From: Plasmodium malariae
Lineage: Eukaryota; Apicomplexa; Aconoidasida; Haemosporida; Plasmodiidae
NCBI RefSeq assembly: GCF_900090045.1
Contig: NC_041787.1
Coordinates: 2,415,001-2,479,000, forward strand
Direction: 5' to 3'
DNA length: 64,000 nucleotides
The notes below the pieces were generated by a model. It saw only the letters and a program-made list of their open reading frames with translations. It had not been told where the DNA came from and did no database searches. Below are positions 1 through 14,110 of this stretch, one piece after another. Positions within the stretch are counted from its first letter, which is position 1, and each line of letters starts with the position of its first letter. The translations under genes were made by a program, and so were the position numbers.

Positions 1-140
1 TTATATATTTTTATAATTTTTTTATCAAAATGTATTTTTTGTTATTTATTAAAACTGTTACGATTATTAAAAAGCAATTATTGCATTATGCTATAATTTA
101 TAGAATTATGCAAGCGCAAAGGATTTCATAAATTTTAATG

Positions 141-171
<31 letters not shown>

Positions 172-1869
172 GAAATTATTTTAATTATACATTATTTTAT
201 ACTTCCGTGAATTTAACGAGTTCATTTCAGTTTTGGAATGTATGAATTGTGCAGAATAATAAACATTATTTATATATGAGAATTAATGTATAAAAGAAAA
301 AGAAAACAAAATTAACAATGCTATTTCCTCTTATAAGTAAAATTATAATCAAACAATAACACATTTAGTAAGAAATATAATTAATAAAATAACAAATATA
401 TTCTTAAATTTCAAAATTTTCAATCAAAATACATTTTTTAGTCAATCATTAAAAATGTAAAAATACAATTATCCCAACAGAGTTGAATGAAAAATGTTCC
501 ATAAAAAAAAAAAATAATAATAATAAAAAACATATTTGAGACTATTATTATAAATATATTCTATCATAGTAGTGTAAGAATTACAATTTTTTTTTTCTTT
601 TTAATATTTTTTTGAAATTAAATTATATTAAGATACAAAAGGATTATCAAATATGAGCAAATAGATGGTATATCTAGTAAAATACATTTATTCGTAGATA
701 TTGTATCTTTTATTATAATAATTACATTACGAAAAATGAAAAATAAAATAAACTTAATAATTAAATTCTCATTACTTAACACATACCATACTGATCATAT
801 ATAGTATATGAATTTTCTTTTAATTAAATTTGTAACTGTAATGTTATTATGTTAGAAATATAAAAGTGATAGCGTTATTCTTATTATATATGTTTAACAA
901 AAGTAAACATATTATTTTCTTTATATTTCATTTTGGTAATTAATTAGAACATCCACTTATATTGTATATATAGATTATATATAAAAACATTCTACTAAAT
1001 GAAATAGGTACACGCCATATTGATAAATGAAGTACAAAACAAAATAAAATTTTGCATTACTTGTACAATTTTTATACGTAGAGAAATAGAGGAGAACACT
1101 CTGAAATTATAAAATGAGGATATTACATATTGGGAAAATTCTATTTAATAAAATTAATGGGTTATATGTATTTTGTACACTATTTTTAGTAATGTTTGTT
1201 TTCTTTATTATATATATAGTAATGTAAATTTTATTTCTCTTTCAATTATTCATATATGATACTTGTAGTATGATTGTAGAAAATGTATGTAATAATAATT
1301 AGTAATATTGTTACTGCTAAAAGAAAATTAAAGGAATAGTTAAAGCAGTGCCTTTTGAATTTAAAAGAGCAGTTATAATTTGTTAATTAATAATATTTAT
1401 CATTTTTGTACGAAATATCTCTCTACTGTAAATAAAATTTTCTAAAATTATATAGAATTATTAATTGTTTCAATTCAAATTGTATTTTCGTAGTGGAATA
1501 TATTAATAATTTTTTTTTTCTATTGAGTATTAATAGTATTATTATATATCATGTGTTTATAGAATAAAAGTATGTATAACAGTAATATGATATATGATTT
1601 TTTGTTTTACATGGAGTATCTTATTATAAATTTTTATTACAATTTTTAAAAAATTTAAAACGCTTGATTTATGTGAAATGAATTAGGCTATTTTAATTTA
1701 ATTCTAATCTAAAATTAGAAAAGCAATATTTGATATAAAAATATATGTTAAGATTCTAAAATTGTTATAAATAAATGATGTATGAGTAAATTATGTTATT
1801 TCGTTTCTTACAAATACATACTTACAATAATCTTTGTTGTTATATTCAATTAGAAATTTTTTAAATACA
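1..1869. other. A+T-rich intergenic stretch before the first PIR gene
   Basis: I see no supportable gene. All six frames are broken by frequent stops, and the sequence is homopolymer runs and short TA tracts, for example around 140-170. There is no telomeric GGGTT(T/C)A array, so this is not a chromosome end. The last few hundred bases presumably hold the promoter of the PIR gene that follows, but no motif can be named. Confidence 0.6.
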
Positions 1870-3590
1870 ATGACGATTCAATATAAGAAAGAATGGGTAA
1901 TATATTTTAATAATTTGTTCATGATATAAATTTAAAGATACTATTTCTCTTAAAGAATAGTAGAATATTCTATAAAACAAAGATTTATGTTTTTACATAA
2001 TTTACATTTTTGGTGCAATTTTTAGGATGATCTTTTAAAAGATTCACCTGCAAAAAAATTATATGAAGATTTCCATGAGGGGGACAACTCAAAAACTTCT
2101 AATATTGGATGTGATGATAAAAGTAATATTGAAAAATTAAAGTGTATGGTATTAGCCAATTTACGAAAAATGAATAAAAGAGAGAATATGAATTGTAGTA
2201 ATTGTAAAGACTGTTGCCTGCATTTTACTTACTGGATATATGATGAAATAAGAAAATTGATGCGACATAAAGAAAATAGCATTAATGTTTCCAGTTTTAT
2301 TAATGAAATTTCCACTGAAGGAAATGACATTAACAATAAGGCAAATATATGTCCTTGTAGCAATTATTATTATGGAAATTTATATGAATTCAATATAGAG
2401 AAAGATATGCACGATTATTTTAAGAATTATGATTATCTGAGAACAAAATGTTTAGATAAAAAAACTAACAAAAATTATAATGAATATATTAATTACATAA
2501 AGAAAATATATCAAGAAAATTATTCTAGTTGTTGTTCTCTCTACGGATATGAAGTAGAAAATTGCGAATATTTTAATTGTGATGATCAATATAACCCGAG
2601 TAAACTATTGGATATAATAAATGATAAATTTCAAAAAGGAAAGAATAAATTAGAAAAATCCCCAAAAGGTGTATATCAAGCTGATTCTAATAAATTCCAA
2701 GATGGAGACCCAGCTTTCCAGTTTCTTATATGCTCAGGGAAGTTGAGTGTTGGACAAAAAACTCATTGTGTTGTAGCTAGAAAAGCACCACAAGATAGCA
2801 TTAGAGGTATCGAACATACAGCGAATGGATCAGTCGAGAGTTTAGGATCTCCACAATCGAAACACTTATCGTCACAAGGAGATGTTACTGCACAAGGTAA
2901 AGTTAACGAAAGAGCAAGTGGAACCAGAAACATTAAAGTAAATCATCACGATACTACAGAATACGGAATTAAGATATCACCATTTCTTCTAGCGTCAGAG
3001 AATGTAAGAGAAATTACAAGTGCTCGCAATGAAAGTGTATGTGTGAATTCCTTATTGAATAAAGGAAAGGGAGTATCCTGTATAGAACCGGATGTACGTA
3101 CAACTGGGACTCTTGGATTAAGAATAGAGAGATTTTTACCAATATCGACAATTAAAATAGCACGTGGGACTAAAATCCCCTCTTATTTGAATATTCAAGA
3201 AAGCCCAAGTAGTATTTTAACGTCCACTTTTTTTCGTGTTGGAATATCAGCTTGTCTTGTTGTAGGAATATTGATGCTTTTTTTGATTTACTATAAGGTA
3301 TATATTAATTTATATAATAAATATGAATACTGTATACAAATTTTTATAAATTATCAGGAAAAAAAAACAAAATTGCAAAATAAACATATTATATATATTT
3401 TATGTTTGTACATTAGTTTACGCCCTTTCGGTCTCGCATACGAAGTAGGAAATCGACAAGAAAAAGAATTAGGTATGACGATTATGATGACTATCCAACA
3501 GTTATCTTTGGAAAAATTTCAGCACCTAGGCGTAGACATACGAAGAACATTAGAATACTTGAGCGTTATTATATGCATGAGTATTCTTAA
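1870..3590 (+). CDS. PIR (pir/vir family) variant protein, three exons, intact
   Basis: PIR proteins are variable antigens of the infected red cell. The structure is exon 1 1870-1896 (9 codons, ATG to TGG, donor GTAATA), exon 2 2026-3297, exon 3 3417-3590, all joined in phase 0, giving about 490 residues. Exon 2 opens with DDLLKDSPAKKLYEDF, then has the cysteine-rich PIR core (CSNCKDCCLHFTYWIYDEI, CSLYGYEVENCEYFNCDD) and a low-complexity variable part with fewer cysteines. One membrane segment (about 411-431, VGISACLVVGILMLFLIYYK) ends at the splice. Exon 3 encodes a basic 57-residue tail starting FTPFRSRIRSRKS and ending YYMHEYS. The 119-base intron 2 has no stop in the exon 2 frame, so a simple ORF runs on to 3636, but the FTPF junction is the family's usual one. 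No lesion is visible. Bases 2690-3200 are noticeably less A+T-rich than the surroundings. Confidence 0.92.
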
Positions 3591-6500
3591 GGTAATGTTA
3601 CCAATAAAGTATAATGTTTTACGAAATCCTTTTTAAAAGGGAATACAGATGAGAATTGATCTTTAATTTTATATAATAAGAAAATTTAAGAAAAACAAAA
3701 ACCTCAATAATACAGAGAAAATGAAAAAAATAAATGTATATATTAAAAAACTAACACATTAAAGTTTGTCAAAAAACAAGATTCACACTGATATAACAAT
3801 ATGTAATGGATAAGGAAAGGTAATATAAATAAACATGGGAAATTTGTAAGAAATTGAATATAATATAAAACATATGAGCATGAAATAAACAAGGGTGAAC
3901 AGCTAAAGCATAGGAAATGACTGATATATAAATATAAAAAAGGATATGCAATTCTATTGAGTTATATATACAAATAATTTTATATTAGAGAATATAAAAA
4001 TGTTAGAAATATTTCATATATTTTGTAATAAATTTAATAATAAAAATTTTTAGAAATACAATAAAAGGCGTTATTTTTAATTAAAAAATTAGGAAAATAT
4101 ATAAATAAATTTTCATGAGAAAATGTGTTAGACGATTCTCGAAGAGAGAATATGACGAAATTAATTATATATATATGTATACACTAAAGTAAAATTATTT
4201 TTTAGAGGATTATATATGAAAAATTTTATAAATTTTATTTTCTAATTTTAAAAATTTGTTTTAACTTTTTAATATATTTTTTCTTATTTTTTTTCATTTG
4301 TTAAATATATATTAACTAAAATATAACTTCATATTTGTATTTTTTTTTTGTTCTATTTTTTGTCTCCCTTCTAAGAATAGTTAATTAAATTGTGTACAAT
4401 TTATTATTTATTGAATAATATTATTAATTTTTTATAGGTACATTAGCACTTTATAAAAATACTTCACCTTTTTATATTAGGTAAATATGAAGTAATTGAT
4501 AATGTGAAAAAATATTTTTACTGTATCAAATTCTACTAATGGAATGTTCTAAGTTCCATTATGTATGTTTAAATGCTATACGAATTAAGGGTACATAAAA
4601 AAAATGAGGACTTCATAAGGTTAGTACATAGATAAATAATTCTATTTATAAACTTATATAGATTCGTGAGAATTTACAATTTCATGATATATAAAAGGTA
4701 CACATTGATATAGATATGATTGTATGTATCATTATCAAAATTTATTTAAAAATAAAATGATGTAAGTTGATTATTACACCCTATCAACATATATTTTGTG
4801 AGCATATTTTATCAGATTTAACAGAAGCATTATTGTATATTATTCTTGAAAAAAAAAAGAAAAAGAAAATGTACTCTAAGATAATACTAATTGTAAATTT
4901 AAAAACGTGAAGGGTAACTACATAAAAATAGCTTGTGCAGAAATGAAATACTGTTATAAAGGTACTTATGTACTATGACTCAGAAACTAAAATACATTGG
5001 GATTGATATAAAAATATATAATAAAAAATAGGTTAAATGAAATTAAAAATAAAAAGCTATACTAATGTACTCTAATGAAATAAATGATAAAACAGCTACA
5101 TGGGAAATGGGAAAATGACTGATAATTTAATGGACGGTGCAAAAAAAAAAATTCGAATATATCTTTAAATTGGATTTTTTGTACTTTTCGAAAATAAAAT
5201 GGTGTAATTTTGTTTCATATTATATGACGAGCTACAAAATGAATAACAAAAATTATACAGGGATTTTTGGAGGATATCAAAATTTTGAGTTTATTCAAGA
5301 AGGGAATACACGAAAAATATGTTCGTAAATGAAAATTTAATTTAACTTTGTGAAACTAATAAAAAAAAAAATTAAATAAACATTCTTCTCAAAATTAATG
5401 AGGAAAGAAATCTACTCCTATATATATATTTTCTTTAAAATAATATATAAAAGTTGTGTTTTTATATATGAATACTTATATAATAATACAACAAATGAAT
5501 ATTTTAATATAAAGGACAGCATCGTCGGTAAATGAATATCACGAAGTTTTACATTGATGTATATAAATCATTATATATGGATTTTCATTAATATAATGTA
5601 TAATAAATTAAAACTTAATAAAAAACACAATTATATAAAAAGATTATATATCTTATATTAATATATGAATGAAATAAATATTTTAAGAAATAGAGAATTT
5701 TTCTAAGACCAATTCTAAACTATAACGATAAAATTAAAACGATCTAATGTATTTTCTCCGTCACTTGTAAAAATATATGCTAACTTCTATAAACTGTCAT
5801 CATATTATATATCATATCGGCATAATGAATAAGTTAGAAAAATAGATGTAAATAAAAAAGCATATATAACTTAAAATCATAAAAAAAAAAAAAGCACATT
5901 AATAAGATCATTAAATTATTTTTGCTTGAAATGTTAATTAAAATATATATTATTATAAGCATATATTCAGTATAATACATAAGAGTGTAAATGAAAAAAT
6001 ATAAAATTTTTATAAAAAATATGAAAAAGGATTACGAATTAATCGAAAACAATTTACTTAATAACAATGGCAAATGTATAAATATATATATTATCCATTA
6101 GACAGAAATAATGAAGGAATAAAAATGAATTATTTAGAACAACCTAGTAACAAAACATTCAATATACAGTGAACTGAAAAAAAAATTGGAATGTTAATAT
6201 GAATATATGTAAATTTTTCTATATATAATGTAATTCGCTCAATACGCAGTTAATTGATATAGAGGAAATTAAATATAATATAAAGAATATAAAATATTTG
6301 CTTGTGATACTTTAATTTTACAAAAATATAAGCAGTTTATACATTTAGAACGATTAGTAAAGGGCCTCTAAAAAATGTTTAAAAAAAATAAAATTCATAA
6401 ATCTTATGAATTCTATATATATGTGGTAAATATATAGCTAAATTTTAATTATATATGACGTACATTTTTAAATAACTTATTTTATGAGTTATGTAAACAT

Positions 6501-8037
6501 TATTATAAATTTCTTAAATGTGTTTAGTATATTTATATGAAGAAAGGGACAATTCATGAAAAAATAAAATAATGGGGCAATGGGGACAAGTAAAAGATAC
6601 TAAATGACATTTTTCTTGAATTTCATGATCATTCCATGTGCAATTTAAAACAATAAAAATATTAGAGGTTAATTTTTGTACAATTTTTTTTTTTTTAATT
6701 TCTTAATTTTAACCTTGGAAGTGCAATATTTTATGAGAAATATAACGCAGTTTTAATATTATATAATAATTCTTTAAGTAAATTAAATTTATACATAGTT
6801 TTTCTATGTGATAATATACATATTGAAATGAAATAATTGAAATTAACATATTAATTCCTTTAAGCAAAATTTTTAACAAAATATTATATTATTCAAGCTA
6901 ATAGTTAAGCTATATGTCTAAAATGTGCAGCTGATATTATGTATTAGAAAAAATAAAAAAAAGGTATACCATATTTATTTTAATATTGTGAGCATAAGAA
7001 TTATTAAAATATATATTTTAATAAAATATATTTTTATTCTTCGTTTTTTGCTATGTACATATAATACATCCAGGGTATTTTTCTTATTTGTAATTTTATT
7101 TCATTTGAAATATTTTTCAGCTGTAGGAATTACTTGTAATATTTCTGTAAAAATTTTACTGCAACGTGATACCTATATATATACATTAATATTCTTGTAA
7201 ATAAATATAATTAAAAAGAAAAAAAAATTCAGTTGATGCAATTAAAAGCATTTCATTTAGAAATAATGGTGAAAATTTTAATTCAAAGTTATAATTTAAA
7301 AAAATTATTAAGCAAATATAAAAATTCGGTTTGTATTTGCCTTTAAAATACGTATTTTTTATGTACAATTTTTATAAATTTAAATTTTTGAGAGTAAAAT
7401 AGAAGATAAAGTACAATCATTTTATAATATAGCACAAAAAGTTGTATGAAGTATTTCTTATTTATTTCTTATTACTGTTACATTTTTATAATTAATATTT
7501 TTAAATAAAAATAAGCAGGTCTTTCAAAAATTTAATGTTTTTAGAATTAGAATTACTTGTAGGAAAGCATCAACCAAAATAGGAATTATTCTGATAATAT
7601 AAAAGCAATAATTTATTAGTAATATAAGCTTCATATATTTTATATAAAAAGAATTTTTCAGTATAATAGGAAATCAAATATTCTTTTTTAATTTGTTTTA
7701 TTTTAAAAAGGATTAATAAAAAAAATTATTTAATTACAAAAAAATTAACTAATTACAATGTGTATTTGATTATTTAAGAACATAAAATGAAATTATTTTA
7801 ATTGAAGTTACTTTTTTAAAAATAACTTGAAATAAAATGATACATTTTTAAAGCTTTTTTCTTATGAACAACGTTGTAAAAAGAACATAGTTTATATATA
7901 TTTTTTATTAGGTTTTTAGGTAAAAATCACAAAAAAAAAAAAAATTTCGAATAAATATCGTATCTCTTACCAGTATAAAAATGATCTATTATTGTTAATT
8001 TTTTTCTTATGTATTACATAAATACAAATCCTATATC
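3591..8037. other. A+T-rich intergenic stretch
   Basis: No gene can be supported. A 63-codon frame at 5137-5328 contains plausible residues (for example NYTGIFGGYQNFEFIQEG) and weakly coding-like sequence extends back to about 4980. No family, splice site or signal is recognisable, so it may be an old remnant or chance. The frames at 3769-3951, 6925-7200 and 7186-7368 are hydrophobic, A+T-driven and judged spurious. Confidence 0.5.
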
Positions 8038-8939
8038 ATAGAATAAAAAATTAACTTCTTACTTTTTATAAAAATTATTGTTTTTATCCATTTAACATGG
8101 GTACACACTTTTAATAATAATGTGGTATGATAATATTATTTAATGAAACTTACATTATTTATATTTTTTTGTTTTTTTTTTATTTATACTATTTTTTAGA
8201 GCGAGATGATTTATTCTTTTAAATAATAATTATCTATTTTTTTGTTTTTATATTACGTATAATTAAACTCTGAATAAGAAGCTTAACAATGAAAGAAAAT
8301 TAGACACAAAAAATTATCGATTATTAACAAAATATAAAAAAGAAAAGAATTCAAGTTTCATAATGTTAGGATACAAGATACCAAATAAGAGATACAATTA
8401 TGAAACTGATATATCTATTAATGAAAAAGGGGCTAAAGGAAAAAACAATCAATCTAATAGTTTATTATTTATAGCTATGTTCACTGCAGAAAATATATAT
8501 TGTAATTCAAGTATTTTTGGAGAAAATTTAGATTCTAAAAAAAAAATACATCAAAAAAAAAAGTATGTGATAATTTTCTTAAAAAAAAATTGGCAGAATT
8601 GGTATTATGGCTTTGAAAAAAATATATTTTAAAAATTACAAAACTAAAGTTTGTGTGATTAATTTTTTATTAATGTGGGTAATGGGATTACCCATACTAC
8701 GTGAATTAGGATACTTGCAAATTTTGAAACAATGGAAGAATTTTGGTATACTATAAAAGTGACTCTAGATGTATCAAATGAAGCTTTTTCCCCGGTATCA
8801 TTTGTTTAACTTATCGTCTTATATTTTTATCCAACTTTTTATATATATTCCAAAGATATTCAAATATAAAGAAAAATATAATATAATTAAGTCTTTGATG
8901 AGTAAAATAAATAATAAGAAATATACGTCTTCCCGTTAA
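8038..8939 (+). pseudogene. fam-l/fam-m-like exported protein, decayed
   Basis: fam-l and fam-m are two-exon, PEXEL-bearing, two-membrane-segment families expanded in P. malariae. Exon 1 is 8038-8124, 29 codons, with the typical hydrophobic stretch and an LTW motif (NFLLFIKIIVFIHLTW) before donor GTATGA. Its first codon is ATA instead of ATG and codon 3 is TAA. Exon 2 starts near 8273. The base pair before it is TG (CTG), where the related locus at 23254 has CAG, so the acceptor looks destroyed. In exon 2 I read KLDTKNYRLLTKYKKEKNSS (PEXEL-position RLLTK) and DISINEKGAKGKNNQSN. After a frameshift the first membrane segment follows (about 8650-8720, NFLLMWVMGLPILREL). A second, stop-containing hydrophobic part ends in IPKIFKYKEKYN and a stop at 8937-8939. 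Several independent lesions make it a clear pseudogene. Family assignment is good; fam-l versus fam-m is not decided. Confidence 0.8.
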
Positions 8940-10681
8940 ATTGTATTTAATGTAAAGTCATATATGCAATATTTTTGGAGATATAGTTAACAAAATTACA
9001 TATAATTGCTAAAATATTATAAATGTGTCAATGTCCATATGGTCTCATTGATGCACTAAAGTAAAAATATGTTATCTTTTTTTTGAATTTTAACGTTTTA
9101 TTTTTTTTAAATTTATATTTTATACTATTGTTTTAACTTAATTAAACATTATGATTTAATACAGACATTTGCGTATCTATCAATGTTTTTATGAAAAATA
9201 TATGTATTTGAGTTAATATTGATATGCAGCAGCGCAATGCATATAATTTTTATAGAAATGTTATAATTTATATTTTTACTAAGGCGCTATTCTTTCTGTT
9301 TTATATCGTGTTCTTATGTTAAATGGTTATATCTTGAATTAAAAAATTGCACAATTAGCTCTAAATTAAAAATAATTGCGTCTTGTTTTGTACTTAATGA
9401 AACAAAGTGAATGCAGTATGTTGCATTGGCATATTTGAATATATATATATATATATAAACTTTTTTTTTTTTTTACGTAAAAAAATATTATATATTCTAT
9501 AAAATATGTTTTATGACAGATAGGCAACAAAACATATTTAATGTAAAAATCTTTTTAACTGATATTTATTTTTTTTTTGCATCTTACAGATATGAAATTA
9601 TAAAAATATATAATAAAATAAGATCATTTTTAAATACAGATTATTTGTAATTGTATAGTACTAGTGGGATTCTAGATCCTTAGAATTATATGAAGAGTTG
9701 AAAACATGTATTATTTTAATATTTTACTTGCGACATTAATTCAATTTTTGACAAAATTAATTAAGTTTATATAGTTAAATTGAAATTTTGTAAATATATG
9801 TATTATATATTGTTTTTATTTTTTACATCGTTAATAGATTAAAATTGATGAATAAAGTTTAATAGCATATTATTAGAAAATATGGTAAAAAGCTTTTTTC
9901 CTTTCTTTTTTTTTTTTTTTTGAGGATTATTTGTTTATCCTGTAACGTCTTTTTGGTAAGTTTTACGTTTTAATTTTAGTAATTGTACGAATTTTAAATC
10001 TTCCATGATTGTCAATTAATGTTTTTTGGAAAAAGCTACTTGACCATTGAGTTATTATATAATGAATAAGTAAAAAAGGTACGTGTATGCTGTTCTCGCG
10101 TAAGACAAAACTTATATTTATGAGAAAAGGTGATATATTTAACATATAACATCCTTATATACAGTGGTTAAGTAATTTTATATCTACAACATACTTCCTT
10201 TTTAATTGTGCGAAAATATGGGTAATTACGTGAATTCAATATTAAATACATATTTTAATCCTTTAAATAATTAAATTTATGATATATATATATATATATT
10301 ATTATAATTTAATGTACCCTTTTTTATATACTAATGTTGAAAACCTTTGAATAAGGCAATTATCTTTGTCTTAGTACACCATAAATTATATAATACTTTT
10401 TACAGCTTTATTTATAATTTTTTTTCGTAATATTAAAAGTGCTATATATCTTTAACGTTATATATGAATGCTTTATTTTAAGTATTTTTAAAATTTTCCA
10501 TTTCATTTTTTGGGAATTTTTTATGAGTTTACTTATCAGTGCTAGAGCCATATTCTTATCATTCTTTTTTTTTCATTAGAATGTGTCTATATAAGAGTAG
10601 TCACACCTTACACTTTTTATGTCATAATAAATATTAAGGTTTAGCACTAATCAGAATGATATTTATAGTAAAACAATTGTT
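8940..10681. other. A+T-rich intergenic stretch
   Basis: I see nothing coding. The minus-strand frame 9963-10145 lacks any signal, membrane pattern or family resemblance. Short TA tracts occur at about 9438-9457 and 10271-10290, and poly-T runs near 9460 and 9905. Confidence 0.55.
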
Positions 10682-11128
10682 AATAAACCTATATACTTAG
10701 CATATAGTATTATTAGTGAATATAATATGCGCGAATTCGGAATTGACTATAACGCTAATTATAGTTTGTGCGAGTAGAAATATATGAAAGATTTACACGA
10801 TTACGTTATAAAATATAATAACATTAACGAATGAAAATGAGTAAGCAAAAGTAATTGTAAAAATAATTTTATATATGTAAATTATATTAATGAACTTTAC
10901 AAAATGCATACCCCGTGATGTTTTTATTTTAATTGTTCTTATGATATTTGGGGACACTAAAGAAACTGTTTTAAATGTTATTAAGTCCATTTTTCAGATG
11001 TACTCTTATCTAAAAGAGTATATAAAAAAGGAGATTCCAGTGAAAGCACAACAGAAATGTTTAAAACAGCAACAATTAATCTTGATGTTACCCCTAGACG
11101 TCAATTAATAACAATGAAAACATATTAA
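10682..11128 (+). pseudogene. PIR gene fragment (middle of exon 2), decayed
   Basis: One frame reads through this stretch with a few stops (TAG at 10775-10777, then TGA codons) and matches the middle of PIR exon 2. It runs EFGIDYNANYSLCE, then YMKDLHDYVIKYNNINE, then CKNNFIYVNYINELYKMH, and later WGH and NCFKCY pieces, ending in SESTTEMFKTATINLDV. In intact members these correspond to the block where a helix with D-Y-x-x-x-Y-N-x-I precedes a C-x-x-Y-x-x-Y-I-x-x-L-Y motif. No first exon, membrane segment or tail exon was found nearby, so this is a truncated and stop-ridden remnant. A 72-codon frame overlapping it (10890-11108) is in another frame and is not the gene. Confidence 0.65.
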
Positions 11129-14110
11129 AAATCCATTTGTAATTTTTTATGTGTTATGTTTCATACTTTTAGATTGATGTTATGTTTTTTCATATTTTTC
11201 TTTTTTAATAAAATATGCCCAAATTAAATTTAAATTTGCGAATATTTTATTTTTTTATATATGATTTATTTTTATAAAATTTTTTAATTTAAAAATAAAA
11301 ATATTATATATGTTTTAAATTTTTGTTTTATATTTGTTTACCCCATTTGAATAATAGTTACTTAAGGAAATACAATTAAAAAGAAAAATTAAATGTAACA
11401 TCCATGAAATTTGATCGAAAGAATTATAAGGATGAACTATAAAAAAACATCAGAAATTAGAATAAGGGGGAGATTACATATATCTAATCGTACTATATGA
11501 GATTCTTTGTTCTAATTTCACGTGAAATATTAACTGTTTTAAATCATATGTATATTAAAAGGAATACACATAAGGCTTATGTTCAATTTTTTTTAATATA
11601 ATATGATATTATAAAAAAAAAAAAAAGAAATACTAAACTGTTCCCAGTCTACTTTTTTTTTTTTTTGTAATTTTTATGTTAGATAAACAAACTCAAATAT
11701 ATATTACGTACGAGTAAGTTGCCTATCTTCTGAATATAATAATACAGTTAAAAAAATAAATGTCATCAGAGGAATAAATAAAGGAAAAAATACTATTATA
11801 AAAAATACAAGAATGTATGAACATATTTTTGTTCACTTTAGATACAATTAAAATATATAATTTTTTGTGCTCACAGATGTAAAACTATTAGAAATAATCT
11901 GGGTGAAGAAATATTATATTTTTATAATAAGAATATTACAAAATTAATAACAAATTTTGTTAATAAAATTTTATTTGAATATGCACATGACAGGTCTATT
12001 ACATTGTAAACATACAATTCAAAAATAAGTACTTTTATAATATATTATAACATCTTCTATGTTGTATCCAATACAAAAAAAAAGATATGCTATTATGATA
12101 GAGATATTTAGAAAATATAGTTACCAAATGCAATACTGTAATAAAATATAAATAGAAGTATGCTAATGTGGTAATATGAATATAAATGCAAAAGAAAAAA
12201 TTCATTTACGATTTAGGTAGATACCATGAGAAATATTTAACGCATTAAGAAAAGATGAAAATATTTGTAAATATACTTTGATTTTATGAAAAAATTTATG
12301 TTTTAAAATCAATAAATATTTCTACAAAACAGATGGAAATGAGTAAAATAGTGTAAAAAAAATAATTATTCCTTAAGTATGTGAAAAGGTGTACAAATAA
12401 ACATATTAACATCATTGTATTAAATAGAACTTACATGTTTTTAAGTTTATTTTGTAATACAAGTTTTATACTATTTTTTTTTCCCCCAATATAAATAATG
12501 TATTAATTCTTTTTTTGGGTAAAAACAATTATTTATTTCTTCGAAATATGTGTCTATGAAATAATATAAGTGCGTAGAGTACTAAAAAATTGTCTAAGTG
12601 TTACAATAAGTCCATATAATGTAATATAAATACAATTCATTTAAAGCAACTTGATATAATAATTAAAAAAAATTATTTTAAATATATTATTATTTTTTTT
12701 AACTTGTAAATTTTTATCTTTTATTATCAATTTATATAAGCTATTACAAAATTTTCTTTTTCTTTTACTTTCGTTCATAATAATTTATTTTTTACAGAGA
12801 ATAAATATTCAGTGTCTTATAATCTATAGAATAAAAATAATACGATATAATTTATTTTTTTCGTTATAAGAAATGTTTACATCATATAAAAATATTTAAT
12901 TTTTTATATATTCCCTTAAAAATATGCTTTAAATGGTATGTACATACATAAAATGGTATATTATAAATTCTTTCTAAATAATGACACTTTTATAAAATTT
13001 AGTAAAACTACTATTATATTTTAAAGTTTTTTTTATCATCCTTTTATTTGTGTTAAATTTATGTTTTCTCCAATACCACTGTAGTGATATTTTATGTTTA
13101 TAAATATTTTTAAATTGCATACTTTTGTTTTATATTAAATTTATTTTTACCTTTTTTTTTTTTATTTATGCGAGTATCTTTCTAAATATTTGTTTATTCA
13201 TGTTCTTAAAAAAAAATAAATTATATAGAAATTATAAAGTTTTAAACTTTTTACTACATTACAATAATTTGTATACTGATTTAGGCACAAACTGTAATAT
13301 TGTATAAGCGTTATACTGTAGTATAATAATCACTATTATTATACTTTTAAAAATATACCTATAATCAAATATTTTTTAGCAATCATAAAATTTATTTTTT
13401 TAATATATAGTAGTTTATAAAAGAACATGTATTTTTTTAGTTACTTAAGTACATTTTATATAATAAAAAATGTACTTTGTAACTTCAAATTTTAGTTCTA
13501 TAATTTTTATTCTTTTAATAATTAATATTATTAAACTATAAAATAAAATACTATAGGAAGCACACATAATATTAAATTTATTACTTAAATACCCCGTAAA
13601 GCTCATAATTATTCTCTGAATTTATGTTTGTATACAATTTCTATATGGTATTCTTTCTTTTAAATAGAAGCAAAATCTTTTGATTGATTAAATAAATTTG
13701 TATTCTATTTCATCTTATTTAATCTTTGTATTATTCGTTTTTTTTTTTTTTAGAAAAGTCTGACAAAAAAAGAATATGCATATCTTTACCATTAAATAAT
13801 TAATTTAAATATTTTAAACATTTATTATTTAGTTTTATTTAAATTATATTTAAGATATATATATATTTTTTTTTCCATTAATGTACCATTTGTAAATTAT
13901 ATTAAAACAATCTTAAATTTATTTTTCCTTTGTATATTTAATATGAGGTTTATATATGAAAATGAAATTTATTAAAGTAAAAATAGAACTAATAAATAAA
14001 TAAACAGATAAAATACAATAATGTGAACAGTTTTCTTTATCATTTATCGGATTTGAAATATAATTAAAATTTTTATTAGTCAATATATAATAGCATTATA
14101 AAAGTATCCA
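11129..14110. other. A+T-rich intergenic stretch
   Basis: No gene is supported. The 13125-13307 plus-strand frame is a hydrophobic run of Phe/Ile/Tyr codons typical of chance frames in this base composition. The last few hundred bases would carry the promoter of the exported-protein gene starting at 14111. Confidence 0.55.

Noticed and set aside
2146..3636. Single 496-codon open frame as one uninterrupted gene
   Set aside because: The frame runs through a 119-base intron with proper GT/AG ends. Splicing gives the FTPF tail typical of PIR genes, and the protein also starts earlier, in exon 1 at 1870.
5137..5328. 63-codon frame with plausible residues
   Set aside because: No signal, splice site, membrane segment or family resemblance; mentioned only inside the intergenic entry.
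6925..7368. Overlapping 91- and 60-codon frames on opposite strands
   Set aside because: Both are Ile/Tyr/Phe/Leu-rich, as expected from random A+T-rich DNA, with no family match.
13125..13307. 60-codon hydrophobic frame
   Set aside because: Composition-driven; no signal exon or PEXEL follows.
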